The notes under the pieces were generated by a model. It saw nothing but the letters and a program-made list of their open reading frames with translations, did not search any database and had not been told where the DNA came from. This document shows positions 41,968 through 53,719 of a DNA stretch of 64,000 nt, piece by piece. Location: NCBI GenBank assembly GCA_922989275.2, contig OV277874.1, forward strand, positions 18,216,154 to 18,280,153, given 5' to 3'. A program made the translations under genes and the position numbers. This DNA comes from Gari tellinella (taxonomy: Eukaryota; Mollusca; Bivalvia; Cardiida; Psammobiidae). Numbering within the stretch: the first letter of the stretch is position 1; the number at the start of each line of letters is the position of its first letter.

Positions 41968-42140
41968 GTATATACGGTACAGTTGTACATGCTTCATCTG
42001 TCTAACTTATCATATAGTTTGTACCCAATAAAGCAGGATTTTTTCTATAGATTTTGCGTGTTCGGATTACCATCGCTCGTGCTTCTTTTATAAATTTTCC
42101 CCGTAGGGCTCCCCAAGAATCGTAGTCAATCGTGTCTTAC

Positions 42141-42226
42141 CGTTCAATTCCGGCAGTCCGTTTTTGTCGCGAACCACTCAACGGAAGAACACGAATCCAA
42201 GATCGGAAGTAACGACGTAAATCTTT
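42141..42226 (-). promoter_or_regulatory. Putative non-coding first exon and promoter of the acidic membrane gene
   Basis: A consensus donor (GAACG then GTAAGA) at 42141 follows a GC-richer stretch. Immediately upstream in gene direction are two perfect TGACGTCA octamers at 42227-42234 and 42249-42256, 22 bp apart. The exon start is not defined by the sequence. Confidence 0.45.
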
Positions 42227-42370
42227 TGACGTCAAATCAATAAAAAAGTGACGTCAATGTACCGCCAACTGTCACGCACATGTATTCGATATAAAACTTG
42301 GGGCTCAACACGGGATAAATAGTATACTTTCGCTTTCAATTGCCAAACAATTTCGTTTAAAAAGTGGCTT

Positions 42371-42517
42371 AACTGTATTTTTTCAGTGTAAGATTGAATT
42401 TAATCCATTTCGTGAACATCAGACTATTACATTTTCACGAGTGGCTTCGCCACTCGTGAAAATATAATGTCTGATCAATGGATTAAATTTCGATCTTACA
42501 CTTAAAAAAACACAGTT
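42371..42517. repeat. 147-bp palindrome
   Basis: AACTGTATTTTTTCAGTGTAA, TTTAATCCAT, CAGACTATTACATTTTCACG and GAGTGGCTTCGCCACTC, with complementary right arm ending CACAGTT. One copy in the window. Confidence 0.85.
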
Positions 42518-42539
42518 ATCCTCTATGTATTAGGGATGG

Positions 42540-43385
42540 TGTATTACCAGGGGAAGGGTATCGCGATATAATACGGAAAAAAGGCTTGCCTTTTTTCCGT
42601 TCTTAAGTAATGCATGTTAAAATCAAAGGTATTCCAATTTTATTCAATCACTGACAGACTTTGAAAAGTGTTTGATTTGCGCGTGAATAATTTCCTCAAA
42701 ACTAGGCAACTACAAAACATGGGGGCTGACATCTTGGATGATGACGTCACGGTTTTTACGAAGAGTTGTGCGTGACGTTTCGGAATTCCCAATTTCGGTG
42801 CTATTTTTAAACCGTTCTAAAAATGAATAACCCCCAACACTCACTTGAAATGATTTTCTCCAATGGCCAAAGCTTCAAACAGTTCAATTCATACTCTTAA
42901 ACGCTTAAATGAACGTTATTTACAAAAATCTACTTCTCAATCGAACCGATAAAAATAACGGATTACCAAAACGCCATCAATATAAATAATGACGTCCTTA
43001 TTGGTGGTCATATGACTTCCAAAAATATTTTCAGATTGCATTATAGGTGTACGGAGGAGTTTTAACTTTTAACATTGTATACACGGGTGCTTATAGATCT
43101 ATTGATTATTTGGTTTAACAACATATAGATCTTGTCCCAAACAATTTAGGTATATAATAAAAGTTCGAGTCGGTTGTGTAATACAGATCTCAGTCACGAG
43201 AGGCGTAGCCTCGAGTGTGATCTGGAAAACACAACGAACTGATGGTGATAGAACTATTCCGTTTTCATTACTTTTTTCCGTCCATAGGCAAAGCCTAAAT
43301 ACATATTAATTCTATCAAAATGTCCACTTATATGTAACTTTGATTAAAATACAGGTCAGCACTCAGCAGACGACAATAGTTGTTT
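42540..43385. other. Unassigned, with short hairpins
   Basis: A perfect hairpin ACGGAAAAAAGGC / GCCTTTTTTCCGT at 42573-42600 and a weaker one near 43169-43207; TTTTTTCCGT returns at 43272. No coding motif. Confidence 0.45.
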
Positions 43386-43812
43386 ATATTATAAGGAGGG
43401 AGTCACTGTTGGAAGGGCCGTAGTAGGGAGGGAACACTGTAGAATAAAACAAGATGTACAGCACTCCCTCCCTACAACGGCCCTCCCAACAACGACTCCC
43501 TCCTTACAATGACCCTTGTCGCAGTTCCCTAAACAAGACTAACGCTTTTACTACTTTAATATCGTCTGCTTAAAGTTGTCGTCTGCTGTTTTTCTTAAAG
43601 TTACATATTGGACATTTTGACAGAAAAAAACTTAATGACGAGTGACAAATAGCTTGAATCCAGATCAGACGCCGCGTTACGCGGCGTCTGATCTGGATTC
43701 AATCTGGGTTTTTTGCAAATGTTTGTCGATTTCCCTCCCTCTACCGACTCCCTCCGAACAACGCACGCAATTGTTGTCTCCCATTGGATGTCGTTGTAGA
43801 GAGGGAACACTG
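43386..43812. mobile_element. Family E: right-end fragment and full copy
   Basis: A right end GTAGTAGGGAGGGAACACTG at 43386-43440, then a full copy 43459-43812 (CAGCACTCCCTCCCTACAAC to GTAGAGAGGGAACACTG), TA-flanked, core GATCAGACGCCGCGTTACGC. Confidence 0.88.
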
Positions 43813-44026
43813 TATATACGTATATACGGTACAGTTGTACATAGATCTAGTTCATCCGTCTAACTTATCGTATAGTTTGTACCCAAAAAATTAAGCAGTT
43901 TTTTCTATAGAGCTTTGTGTACATATAGATATAAACTTTAAGTGTAACGGGCATCTGTATCATATGTGTCTTTCAGAGTCTTAGATCTACATCTATACCG
44001 GTTATCGAATACAAATGCCTCCAGCT

Positions 44027-44069
44027 ACAGTGGAGAATCTGTTATTCTGACGTCATTCGTGACGTCATA
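44027..44069. promoter_or_regulatory. Minimal A tip plus double TGACGTCA, second copy
   Basis: CAGTGGAGAATCTGTTATTC then TGACGTCATTCGTGACGTCA then TA and a complete A element, as at 26182-26223. Confidence 0.7.
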
Positions 44070-44315
44070 CAGTGGAGAATCTGTTATTCTTTCCCGTTTA
44101 AACGCAAACGTACGCAAACGCAAAGCACTAAAACGTAGAAAAGTTCAACTTTTTGACAATTCTGATAATTCTTGTTCATCTTGGTGGCAAACAGTTTGGA
44201 GCCTGATCAGACGCCGGGTTACCCGGCGTCTGATCTGGCTCCAAACTGTTTGTAAATGAAAAACTAGTTTTAGCGTAAACGCGTTTATCGGGAAAGAATA
44301 ACAGATTCTCCACTG
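44070..44315. mobile_element. Family A miniature element, full copy
   Basis: CAGTGGAGAATCTGTTATTC to ACAGATTCTCCACTG, 246 bp, TA-flanked, perfect core. Confidence 0.95.
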
Positions 44316-44339
44316 TAGCAACATGTTCGGTAATGTAGA

Positions 44340-44640
44340 TCTAATGCTTATTTGCAAAAGTAGGTCAAAAGTCAAGGTCGCGTATTAAAATAGAATCTAT
44401 ATGGCATGAGTGGAAAAGTATTAACACAAAAGAAAGATACAATGTACAAAGTATGGAAGATCTAGGCCTGTTGATTTAAATGTTATAGACATTTAAAGAT
44501 ATTTCCAAAAGTAGGTCAAAGGTCAAGGTCAAAAGGGTTTGTATGGTTGGAAAGGTCTTTACACAGGGAAGACACATGTCAAGCATAAAAGGCCCATGTG
44601 CAAAAATGCAAGATTTATCTAAAGCCTATATTAAGGATTT
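44340..44640. repeat. Dispersed repeat with AGGTCA series
   Basis: Two diverged direct units (AAAAGTAGGTCAAAAGTCAAGG at 44357; AAAAGTAGGTCAAAGGTCAAGG at 44507). The second contains AGGTCA-A-AGGTCA-AGGTCA at 44513-44531. Confidence 0.6.
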
Positions 44641-44654
44641 TTCCTGAATGCTAG

Positions 44655-45115
44655 AATCTAGATCTAGATCTACTAGATCGATACATTGATCTAGATATAT
44701 TAGATCTAGATCTAGACATTATGATAAAAGAAACATATTGACGAGTGACAAACAGTTTGTTACGCGAAGTCTGATCTGGATTCAATCAATATAACGTAGA
44801 TCTAAGCCACGTCGTAGATCTAGATCTAGATCTACTCTCATTTTTTTTAATATTTTCCCTCCCTATAACAACTCCATCCGAACAACACATTGTCTCACAT
44901 TGGGTGTTTTTGTAGAGAGGGAGCACTGCAGCTCGTTAGCAATGGACGCTCTATGATCTATGTTTGATTTTAAATATCTAGATATTTTGAAATAAGGGTA
45001 GATCTAGATCTACTTTACTCTACTGAGTCTGAGAAAGAAAATCAAAGAATTTCTTTTGGGACCAACAGTTTTTGGTTTGGATAGATTAAAATTATATCTA
45101 GATCTAGATTTATAA
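44655..45115. repeat. TCTAGA-type simple repeats with family E remnant
   Basis: Many GATCTAGATCTAGATCT runs, with a decayed E element at about 44735-44931 (GTTACGCGAAGTCTGATCTGG to GTAGAGAGGGAGCACTG). Confidence 0.7.
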
Positions 45116-45369
45116 CCTGAGTGATTCAAAATATGTTAAATCTATTTTACCTTGCACTGAAACGATCAGACACAGAATAAAACTTTTCATCATCGTTCTG
45201 TTTGTGTAGTCAGGTTCCCGGATGTTTGATTATTTCATATATCAAAAGCCCAATCGGAGATATAGGAGACAGGGTACCAGACTATCTGTTTGTGTAGCAT
45301 TCTGACGTCATTGTCTAACTTTGAGTATGTTGATGACGTCATATTGACACGTTTTATTTTACTTCAGCC

Positions 45370-45680
45370 TGTACTAGTCAGATGGTTCATGCTGCATGTA
45401 ACCATGTCTGAGATGAAATAAAAGTGTTGTTCTGTTCGGTTCGGTTCGGTTAACGTTAGGAGTTCAGAATTCCGTTAGGGCCATTTCCGAATATCGCCAA
45501 ATTAACTGATTTGAAACGCAACTGCTGAACAGTAGTCTAGATCTAGATCTAGATCAACAGAACAGAACAGATGTTTTATTTGACTTAAGCATTAATGTAG
45601 AGCTATACAAGCTCATCATCATAACATATACATGTATAGATGGTACTAGACGAGTCGTAGATACAATGCATGTTTAAAGC
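45370..45680. repeat. Two LINE-like 3' ends in opposite orientation
   Basis: GAGATGAAATAAAAGTGTTG followed by TTCTGTTCGGTTCGGTTCGG (plus strand, about 45405-45449), and on the minus strand AAATAAAACATCTG then TTCTGTTCTGTTG (about 45580-45552). AATAAA plus short tandem tail suggests retrotransposon 3' termini. Confidence 0.5.
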
Positions 45681-45758
45681 GACTCGCAACCAGATGGTGC
45701 ATTAAAAATAGTAATTTGTAAATATGTGTCAAACGCTTATATAAATGGTAAAGAATTA

Positions 45759-47573
45759 GAGCAAATGCGGGTATTATCGGCATGCGGGTATTATCGGCAC
45801 TCCCAGACAGCATCTAGTATTTCGCTCACATACAAATACATGACTACGTCATCCGAGCTTTTAGATGTGGTTATGACGTCACTTTTATGTTGTAGAAGAT
45901 ATACAGTACACGGCGGCCTTGTTTAATCTTTAATGTGTTCTTTTTTTATATGACCTCATATTTCAGATTGTAAAATAATGTATCTTATCAACTGTGTTAA
46001 GCTTGGTCCGATGAAAACACGTGAATATGTTTGCTTCAATAGTTACTTGCAGAGTCACTACAGTTTCACACCTACATAAGTCTGTGCTCTTTACATGAGA
46101 AATGATCGGAAATAATGAAAAACAAAGGGAATGGAGGGAATGTAAAGGTGCCGACAATTACAGTCAATATTTGTAACAGTAGTCTATTATCGGCACCCTC
46201 TGCTGGTGATCGGACACCATGCAACTTTATTCCGGTAAGAGGTAATCAGCGCCTTTTCAGGATCCAACTATCTATTACCTCGGTTAATCCTTGTTAAAAC
46301 AATGTGCTTGGCTGTGCGTGTAATTAGCAATATTCTCAATTTACCAGTGCTGGGAGATAAACAATTATACTTTATAAACATTTTCCATACCCAACCCCAT
46401 TTACCTACTGTATTAAACAGTTAGAGAACTGCCACATTAAGAGTAATCCCTGAATGCATGATTTATTCCGAACATGTATTAATTAACAAAGAATCAAACT
46501 GTTGAACAAGTGTCTGGCTAGTGTGTTCTGATCATTTCCCTGGTTATATACCACAAGGGCATTGGGCAAAAAAAGGAATTCAGCACCGTAATATAGCCTA
46601 TAGCATAACACTGTAGTTTTTTGTTTGTTTCATGTCCTTATGGGATTATGTTATGAACAGATGGTCTGATTTCGTTTCGGTCAGATCAAAGGATTTAGGA
46701 ATGGTGAGACCGTCTTCAAGCCTAGTGACGAGTCCCCATGGCAGTGTAGCTGCAATTTTTGTGTAAGATATATATATGGATATATATCTATAGCCAGCTG
46801 CTAGAGCTATCCTAAGTAAATTATGAAAATGGGCGGGGCTCCTCAATTCTGCTGCGATATTTTTGTCACCTTGTGTGTAAAAAGTGTCTGTGTTAATGTG
46901 TGTTTGTAAAGTATGTATAAAGAGAGGATACTAATTGGATGCTATTAGAGGCGAACATTCAAGGTGGTTATCTGATATATTTTATTTGCAACTTCTTTTT
47001 ACTGCCAGCCTTATAATCAAACTTTCAGCAGCATTGGAAAGCATCAGTAGTTTAAAGATGCCGAAGATTCGTTTTGATGTTCGGCCATATTGGCATGAGG
47101 GGAAACAATACTTCATCAAGGATATATTTTTTACTATTTCCATGAATTCGGACACATACTAAAATAATTTGAAATAATTTATTATGTAGTCTGACAGAAA
47201 AAAATAAAAATAAAATAAATAGAGTAAATACGGTATATATTGCGTCATTCATCGATACAGGTATTGGAAATTTCACTGGTATTCCGGTAGTATTCAGGTA
47301 TTTTGAAGGGTCGTGTGAGCACAGATGTTAAGGAAAGTAAATTTTTGAAGTGCCGATAATAGCCTCAAGGTGCCGAAAATACCCTCCAAAGGGTACAAAG
47401 TTCATCCTTTCATAATAGTAGTTATTTAAGTAGTTGCAAAGTTTCTATTATAAAAGAATTAACCAATGAAAATATGTGTTACATATGAGAATCACGAATT
47501 TAGCGTTAAATAAAGTGAAAGGGGGGATTTCATTGGTTGATTTTTAAGGTGCCGATAATACCCGCATTTGCTC
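45759..47573. mobile_element. 1.8-kb DNA element with perfect terminal repeats and TGCCGATAATA subterminal motifs
   Basis: TAGAGCAAATGCGGGTATTA plus TCGGCA at 45757-45782 is exactly complementary to 47550-47575 (26 bp). TA flanks suggest a TA target. The motif GGTGCCGATAATA or close variants repeats near both ends (45768, 45782, 46148, 46188, 47350, 47372, 47548). No transposase frame recognised, so it is non-autonomous or decayed. Confidence 0.88.
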
Positions 47574-47632
47574 TAGTTTAGGATAAGAAATTCTGTTTTA
47601 AAAAAATGAATTTCAATAAAAAAAAATATTGG

Positions 47633-47717
47633 TCTCTGGTGGGATTCGAACCCATGGCCCGGCATTGGCGGACAGAAGGCAAAATAGGGGAAACCGCTTA
47701 GACCAATGGACCACGGA
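47633..47717 (-). pseudogene. tRNA-like sequence with pol III boxes
   Basis: On the minus strand: TGGTCTAAGCGG (A box), GGGTTCGAATCCCAC (B box and T arm), and a T9 run shortly after, as a pol III terminator. About 85 nt, which fits a long-variable-arm type, but the acceptor stem pairs only about 5 of 7 and the anticodon arm is not convincing. Probably a tRNA pseudogene or SINE head. Confidence 0.6.
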
Positions 47718-48149
47718 ACTATCCGTTTATCTCGGATCGATTTAACGTATTTCAATGTGTTGCGGTCGAAAGTGCATACAACTTCGTAATTCGGCTCGTG
47801 TTTATGTCTGAGCCCGTGTAGAGAAGCAACAGCAACAACTATACCGTCTACTAGTCGGTATAGAAAAACGATGGAAAATATCTAAAAATCTAAGATTCGG
47901 TGACGATTCTTGAGACTTTTTTTGGACTTATCATATTTTTTTAATGTCAGAAGCCAAATAATGCCACAAATTTGCTTTTATTTGAGTATTTTATTTTATT
48001 TTGACAAGTACACCATCCGGTTGCGAGTCGCTTTAACAGAACGGTCAGCATGGACCATGTATCACGATTCACGAGTGTTCATCATTAGCACAACGACAAT
48101 AAAATACGACAGTAAGACGTTGATAACATTTAAGACTTTTCTTAATTTT

Positions 48150-48397
48150 GAAAACGGCTTGAATCAAGATCAGACGCTGCGTAACGCGACGTCTGGTCTG
48201 AATTCAACCTGTATGTTACTCGTCATCATAGATATCTTCTATCAAAATTTCAAGATAGATCTAATTAATAAACGATATTGCAGCAGTAAAAACGTTAGAC
48301 ATAATTATCCTGTTTAGGGAACTGCGACATGGGTCGTTGTAAGGAGAGATTTGTTGTGTGCGAGGGCCGTTATAGGGAGCCGAAGGAGCACTGTATC
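48150..48397. mobile_element. Family E element, partial
   Basis: AACGGCTTGAATCAAGATCA, ACGCTGCGTAACGCGACGT, and right end GGGAGCCGAAGGAGCACTG. Confidence 0.75.
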
Positions 48398-48399
48398 CC

Positions 48400-49214
48400 G
48401 TTACAACCGTTATTCGAACACAACCAAAAATCGAACACATTAATCATTTCGCGTGACATCTATGGTTACAAACAAATTTACATAATCGCGCGTGACATTT
48501 TGACAGTAACACCGGTAGAAATGTCAAGAACTCAAAATCGGCAAAAAAGATCAGTAAACGGGTAAAAGGGCATTTGTTGAACTTCTCTGAGTAGATAAAT
48601 ATTACATTTACATCTAATCCCAAATTTCCAAATGTATAATTATGCCACAAACTACCTTTTTTTGTCAACAAAAATGACCAGTGGTGTATCGGCTGCAAAA
48701 CTTTTATATTTACCTCATCCCTAATGGTCCGGATAAATTATATTGAGGGTTCAGACCACTAAATTTGATCAAATCTCAAACTAGGGGTCTTTATCACTTT
48801 TTTCACTTTTTTTATTTCCTAAGTGTGTTTCATATAAGAAGTAGATCTAACAGGGAATAAACAAAATATTTGTTTATCTTACAGGTTCCAGTACACTAGT
48901 TATTTTTTAGAAAAATATGTTCAACAACTTTAACAAATTTCTTCTTTGTTTTAGATGCATTTCACATCAAGATGGAGGTTCCTTCTAATGTCCTGTCTGT
49001 AGCCATTAACAATGGGGCCCTACCGCATTACAGAGTTATCCCAATTTTCATCACGAGTTAACTCCCCTGATAAGGAAAGGGTTGTTTCCGGTATTGAGAC
49101 GGTGTCGATAACGGTCATAAACGATTCGGAAAAGAATAGATCGAATGCGGTTTATTAGTTTGATACCTATATCTATATGCAGTCAAGCTCCCGTTTATCC
49201 TAGACTAGTCGGAT
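48400..49214. other. Unassigned sequence
   Basis: No element tips or coding motif recognised. Confidence 0.35.
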
Positions 49215-50275
49215 TTCTAGAAATTGTGAATAATAAAAGAGTAGTAGGCATTTCGTGTTAAAAGTTGGCAAACAGTTGTTTTTACATAATTTGGGTGTGC
49301 TAAATCCAAAAATGCCGTTTGACAAGCTCTATTTTTAGTATTTAAGGTCAAAATGGCGGAAACAAAATGGCCGCCGAAAACTCTATTTGTAACCCCCTAA
49401 ACTTGTAAATAATAATGGAGTAGTAGGCATTTCGTGTTAATAGTTGGCAAACAGTTGTTTTTACATAACTTGGGTGTGCTGAATCTTAATATGCCATTTG
49501 CCAAGCTCTGTTTTTTAGTATTATATGTCAAAATGGCGGAAAGCAAAATGGCCGTCGGAAATTCTTTTTGAAACCCCCCAAACTTGTAAATAATCAAAGA
49601 GTAGTAGGCATTTCGTATTAATAGTTGTCAAACAGTTGTTTTTACAAAACTTGGGTGTGCTGAATCTTAATATGCTCTTTGCCAAGCTCTGTTTTTAGTA
49701 TATAAGGTCAAAATTGCGGGAAACAAAATGACTGCCGAAATCTCTATTTGTAACTCCTAAACTTGTAAATAATAATGGAGTAGTAGGCATTTCGTGTTAG
49801 TACATGTAGTTGGAAAACAGATGTCTTTACATAATAAGAGTTTGCTGAATCCAAATATGCCATTTGCTAAGCTCTGGTTTTAGTTTTGAAGGTCAAAATG
49901 GCGGAGAACAAAATGGCAGCCGTAAACGCTATTAATAACTTCCTAAATTTGTAAATAATAATGGAGTAGTTAATAGTTGGCAAACAATTGTTTTAATAAT
50001 TGGGTGTGCTAAATTCAAATATGCCATTTGCCAAGTTCTGGTTTTAGGTTTAAAGGTCAATATGGCGGAATTCAAAATGGCCGCCGAAAACTCTATTTGT
50101 AACCCCCTAAACTTGTAAATAATAATGGAGTAGTAGGCATTTCGTGTTTAAAGTGGGAAAACAGTTGTTGTGTTCAAATATTTTATTTGTCAGGCTCTAT
50201 CCTTAGTATTTAAGGTCAAAATGGCGGAAAAACAAATTGGCCACCGAAAACCCTATTTGTAACCCCCTAAAATTA
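49215..50275. repeat. Tandem array of about six 183-bp units
   Basis: Each unit has AGTAGTAGGCATTTCGTGTT, GGCAAACAGTTGTTTTTACA, TTTGGGTGTGCT, GGTCAAAATGGCGGAAA and CAAAATGGCCGCCGAAA. Confidence 0.93.
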
Positions 50276-51426
50276 TACTATGTTAGGCACATGGTCAACA
50301 CGATGATAATAACTTGTATTAGAGGACAAAAACATACTTTAACATAATTTTGGGAATCTCAATACCATTCTGCCCATCTGCATCTGGGATACAGGTATTT
50401 CAGGTACATGTACAATGTATAAGGTGGACAGAAATATCGACATAAACTATTAACCATGTAGTCTCATGACATACTCATGTTATAACATATAGTTTGAGAT
50501 GGAGTTTCACTAATGTATATATTCCAAGGTATCAGTCGATTCATGCAGTTGCCTATGTAAGTCTGCTGCGTGTCTCTATTTTACGGATAGTGATTTCTTT
50601 TCATTATTCCTATTGCTAAAATTTATTTTTTGGGATAAGGAAATATGCTACATCACAATATTTTGTTTTCAAATAAAATCATAAATCCAACCAAACAGTT
50701 TATTCTTGAATACCGCAACAATCATATAATGGTAGCATGAATATTTTGTAGTGTCTATGTAGAGCAAATATCATTATTTAGACCATGGTAATCACAATTA
50801 TGCCGCCATTCAAAGGAAGTATATATATCCTACATAAATGTAATAGTGCATATGTAAGTTGCAATGTATACGTTTGCACTGTAAAAAGCAAATATCAGTC
50901 TCGATCGTGAATCACATGTCCACTCTATATGCCCTTATTCGGGATAATGACAGTTTTGCTGGAATAACCTGTCCTTTCAGTTTCATTCAGTTTAAAAAGC
51001 ATAATCACTTTGAAAGAAAAACTGTTTAAAGATACAAACTGTTTTAAGAACGAGTAGCGCAGTAGAGTCTATTCAAGGTATATGTCTACTTTGTATTCAA
51101 CTAAAATATTCATGTGCACTTAGTTTCTAGTGCCCGTGTGAAAAAAGTGTCAAGCAAAAACGATCAGAATAATGTCATAGTGTTGAGTTATAGCAGTGCT
51201 ATTTAAATGGTAAGCATTGATTGTCTGCTTGTCTCAAGATCATCAGAATACCACTGTTATTTGCATTTTGCATCTGATTTTAGCCATCACATTATACATT
51301 GTATATGTAGTTTCAAATGATGCCGGAATCAACTATTTGCCAATATTGTTTCTTGTGGTGTAGCGTATTTGCAAAACGAACATAATGGAAGCAGCGTATT
51401 ATCTCAAAAGGGGCAGGGGTTAAGAA

Positions 51427-53197
51427 CTCAGAATGTGCATTATTTGCCAATCGGAAAAGAAGGACAAGCTACTAAAGCCAACAGAAAATGGAGTTTCGTC
51501 GCTAGTAGATGCTGCTAATTCAAGGCAAAACTTTATAGATCCAAACAATCGAGTCGCTATTGAATTTTATCAAGTTCTAGTGCTAGTCATGCCATGGTTT
51601 GGCACAAACATGATATGCCACTTTCACGAGTAAGAGTCATATCCCAAGACTTGCTGAGGCAGACAAAGGCGAAGCAAGCTGCAGTAACTGCTGCAAAGCA
51701 ACAGCAAATACATGTATACGTTTCTAGAACATCTATTAGTTCTATTTGGCCTGTCATGAACTGGAAGGCATGAATGTTTTGTCAGAATACTCATGCAAAA
51801 AGCAATTTGTCATCTATCACAACATTCAAAATGAGCGAACAGATTCTCGAAGCTTCAAAATTTGACTAAACTCTCAGTATCCGTCTTGCTGGAGTTAATG
51901 ACCTCATTGCATCAAAAGGGAAAACCCATGTTGGGTGTTTCGTACAATTCAACAGACACACATCATAGACAAAGTAAGAATCAGTCAATAACGACATATA
52001 GGCTATACAGTGGCTTGTTTTTTAACTGAAAATGCACATGTACTAGAGCTGTCCGATGTTTGGAAGAGATATTGCTCATTAACAGAAACTGCAGGTGTAG
52101 AAGTTCCTGCTTCTTTTAAAGGCAGAAGAATCTCTTTCAAGGAGAAGCTAGTACCACATGTCAAAGAAGATCATGATTTCATAACAATTCCGGACATTAG
52201 CAAACATTGCTTGTACCTTTAAAGTTTGAACCTTCAACAATTTATGGTTTAAGTCACAGATGACACTGAAGAGCCATCCATATTGCATGTTTATAACCAT
52301 GGCGATGACTCATTCCTGGGGATGGTACATGTTGCCTTAAAGTTGAGATTTGATATTATGACAGATCCATTGTAAAAGAGTTTATAATTAATGAGGTTGA
52401 GATGATATCTTCCGTGCCTGAAAGTCTCTTTCTGTTTTTTTCGCTTGATGTTTGGAGGGCAGGGGTTGATCCAGACTGATCAAAAGGGCGACAAGCAGGC
52501 ATATGGTTCTTGTCCGATACATGTATTGTTCAATGCTGAGAAACTTGGTACGCAGTATCGAAACTGCAAACCAAGAGTCTCAGCACTGGACAACATCAGG
52601 TCTATAACATCAGTGGAGGCAAACACTGGACCCCAAAACACCTGACCATAGCAAATACCCTTCATCGGGCAACTAGATCATGGGAACTTGTCCAATTATT
52701 TCACAATACAGGCCACATTATCAGTTAGGATAATGTCCTGCAAGTTGACACTGCTCTTGCCGAAAAATACATTGGCAACAATGAATCCAGAGACTTGGGC
52801 AGTAACGCAGCCAAATTTCATTCATGATATATTTATTTACTTAACATGTGATAACACTGACATCGATGATGCCAGTTTTTATGGCAAAAACAATTGTCAT
52901 GCTACCCAGCTAGCTTGGTGGCAAAGAGGTCCAGAATCCGATATAGGTTTGCAAGATCTACGCCCATCGACAAGAACTACATTACAGATCCCTGAAATTA
53001 TTGAGGCGATTTTACCAGCGGAAATACCAGAGGTTAAGAGGGAACCCAAGTCAACAAATGAAACAAAAAGGAAATGGTTCTCTGAAACATCGGATAACCT
53101 TTCATCAACCCGTTCAATGGAGAGCGATATGACGTTTTTCATCAGCAGACAAGATGACTCTGATTCAAGAAGAGTTGGCTGGACACGGTGCAATTAA
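51427..53197 (+). pseudogene. Degenerate multicopy protein, Zn-finger-like N-terminus and DNTDI / CHATQ block
   Basis: Fragments in order, with stops and frame changes between: MCIICQSEKKDKLLKPTENG (51433), VWHKHDM (51590), NLSSITTFKMSEQILEASKF and LAGVNDLIASKGKTHVGCF (51805-51945), FLTENAHVLELSDVWKRYC (52016), HGDDSFLGMVHVALKLRFD (52290), then a continuous stretch 52688-53197 with LTCDNTDIDDASFYGKNN, CHATQLAWWQRGP and a Ser/Thr-rich tail. The block order resembles, from memory, a multicopy uncharacterised family in mollusc and cnidarian genomes with CxxC modules and an ADNIDI..FHATQ block. Function unknown; its place between inverted arrays suggests it belongs to a mobile element. Confidence 0.65.
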
Positions 53198-53719
53198 ACA
53201 CTGATAAGTAGAAACCATGTAACAAATGTAGGTTATATGCCAATTATACAAGCTCCTGCACATGAATTAGATTTATACAAGCTCCTGCACATGAATTAGA
53301 CACGTTAAACACAGTTGTTAGGCATTGTAGGCATGTTGCTCTTGCCCTTGGGTTAACAATATGTTGTGTTGACAGTAAATGAGGCACTGTTTTGAAAGTT
53401 AAAGAGGCTGAAGTGGGCAAAAACATGAGTATGAAAAGCACTTGTTTGTAAATCTTGGTGGACTTCATACTTGCCCTCAATTGTCTGAAATCTATAGGGC
53501 AACACGTGTTATCAAGTAGACTGCTCGATGTATGGACAGGGGGCCACACCCTTGTCCCAGAGCAGCAGAACAAGTCTTAGCATGGACGAACTATGCAAGA
53601 GGAATGAGGAGGTATATACTTACTCTTAAAGCATTATGGAGAATGATGATGCCACAATTTCTAAACTCCATTCAGGATAAAAACATTGACATGTGTAATT
53701 AAACTGTATATTCTATGGC

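Noticed and set aside
47052..47276. Frame with hydrophobic stretch inside the 1.8-kb element
   Set aside because: Too short, no transposase motif, no supporting context.
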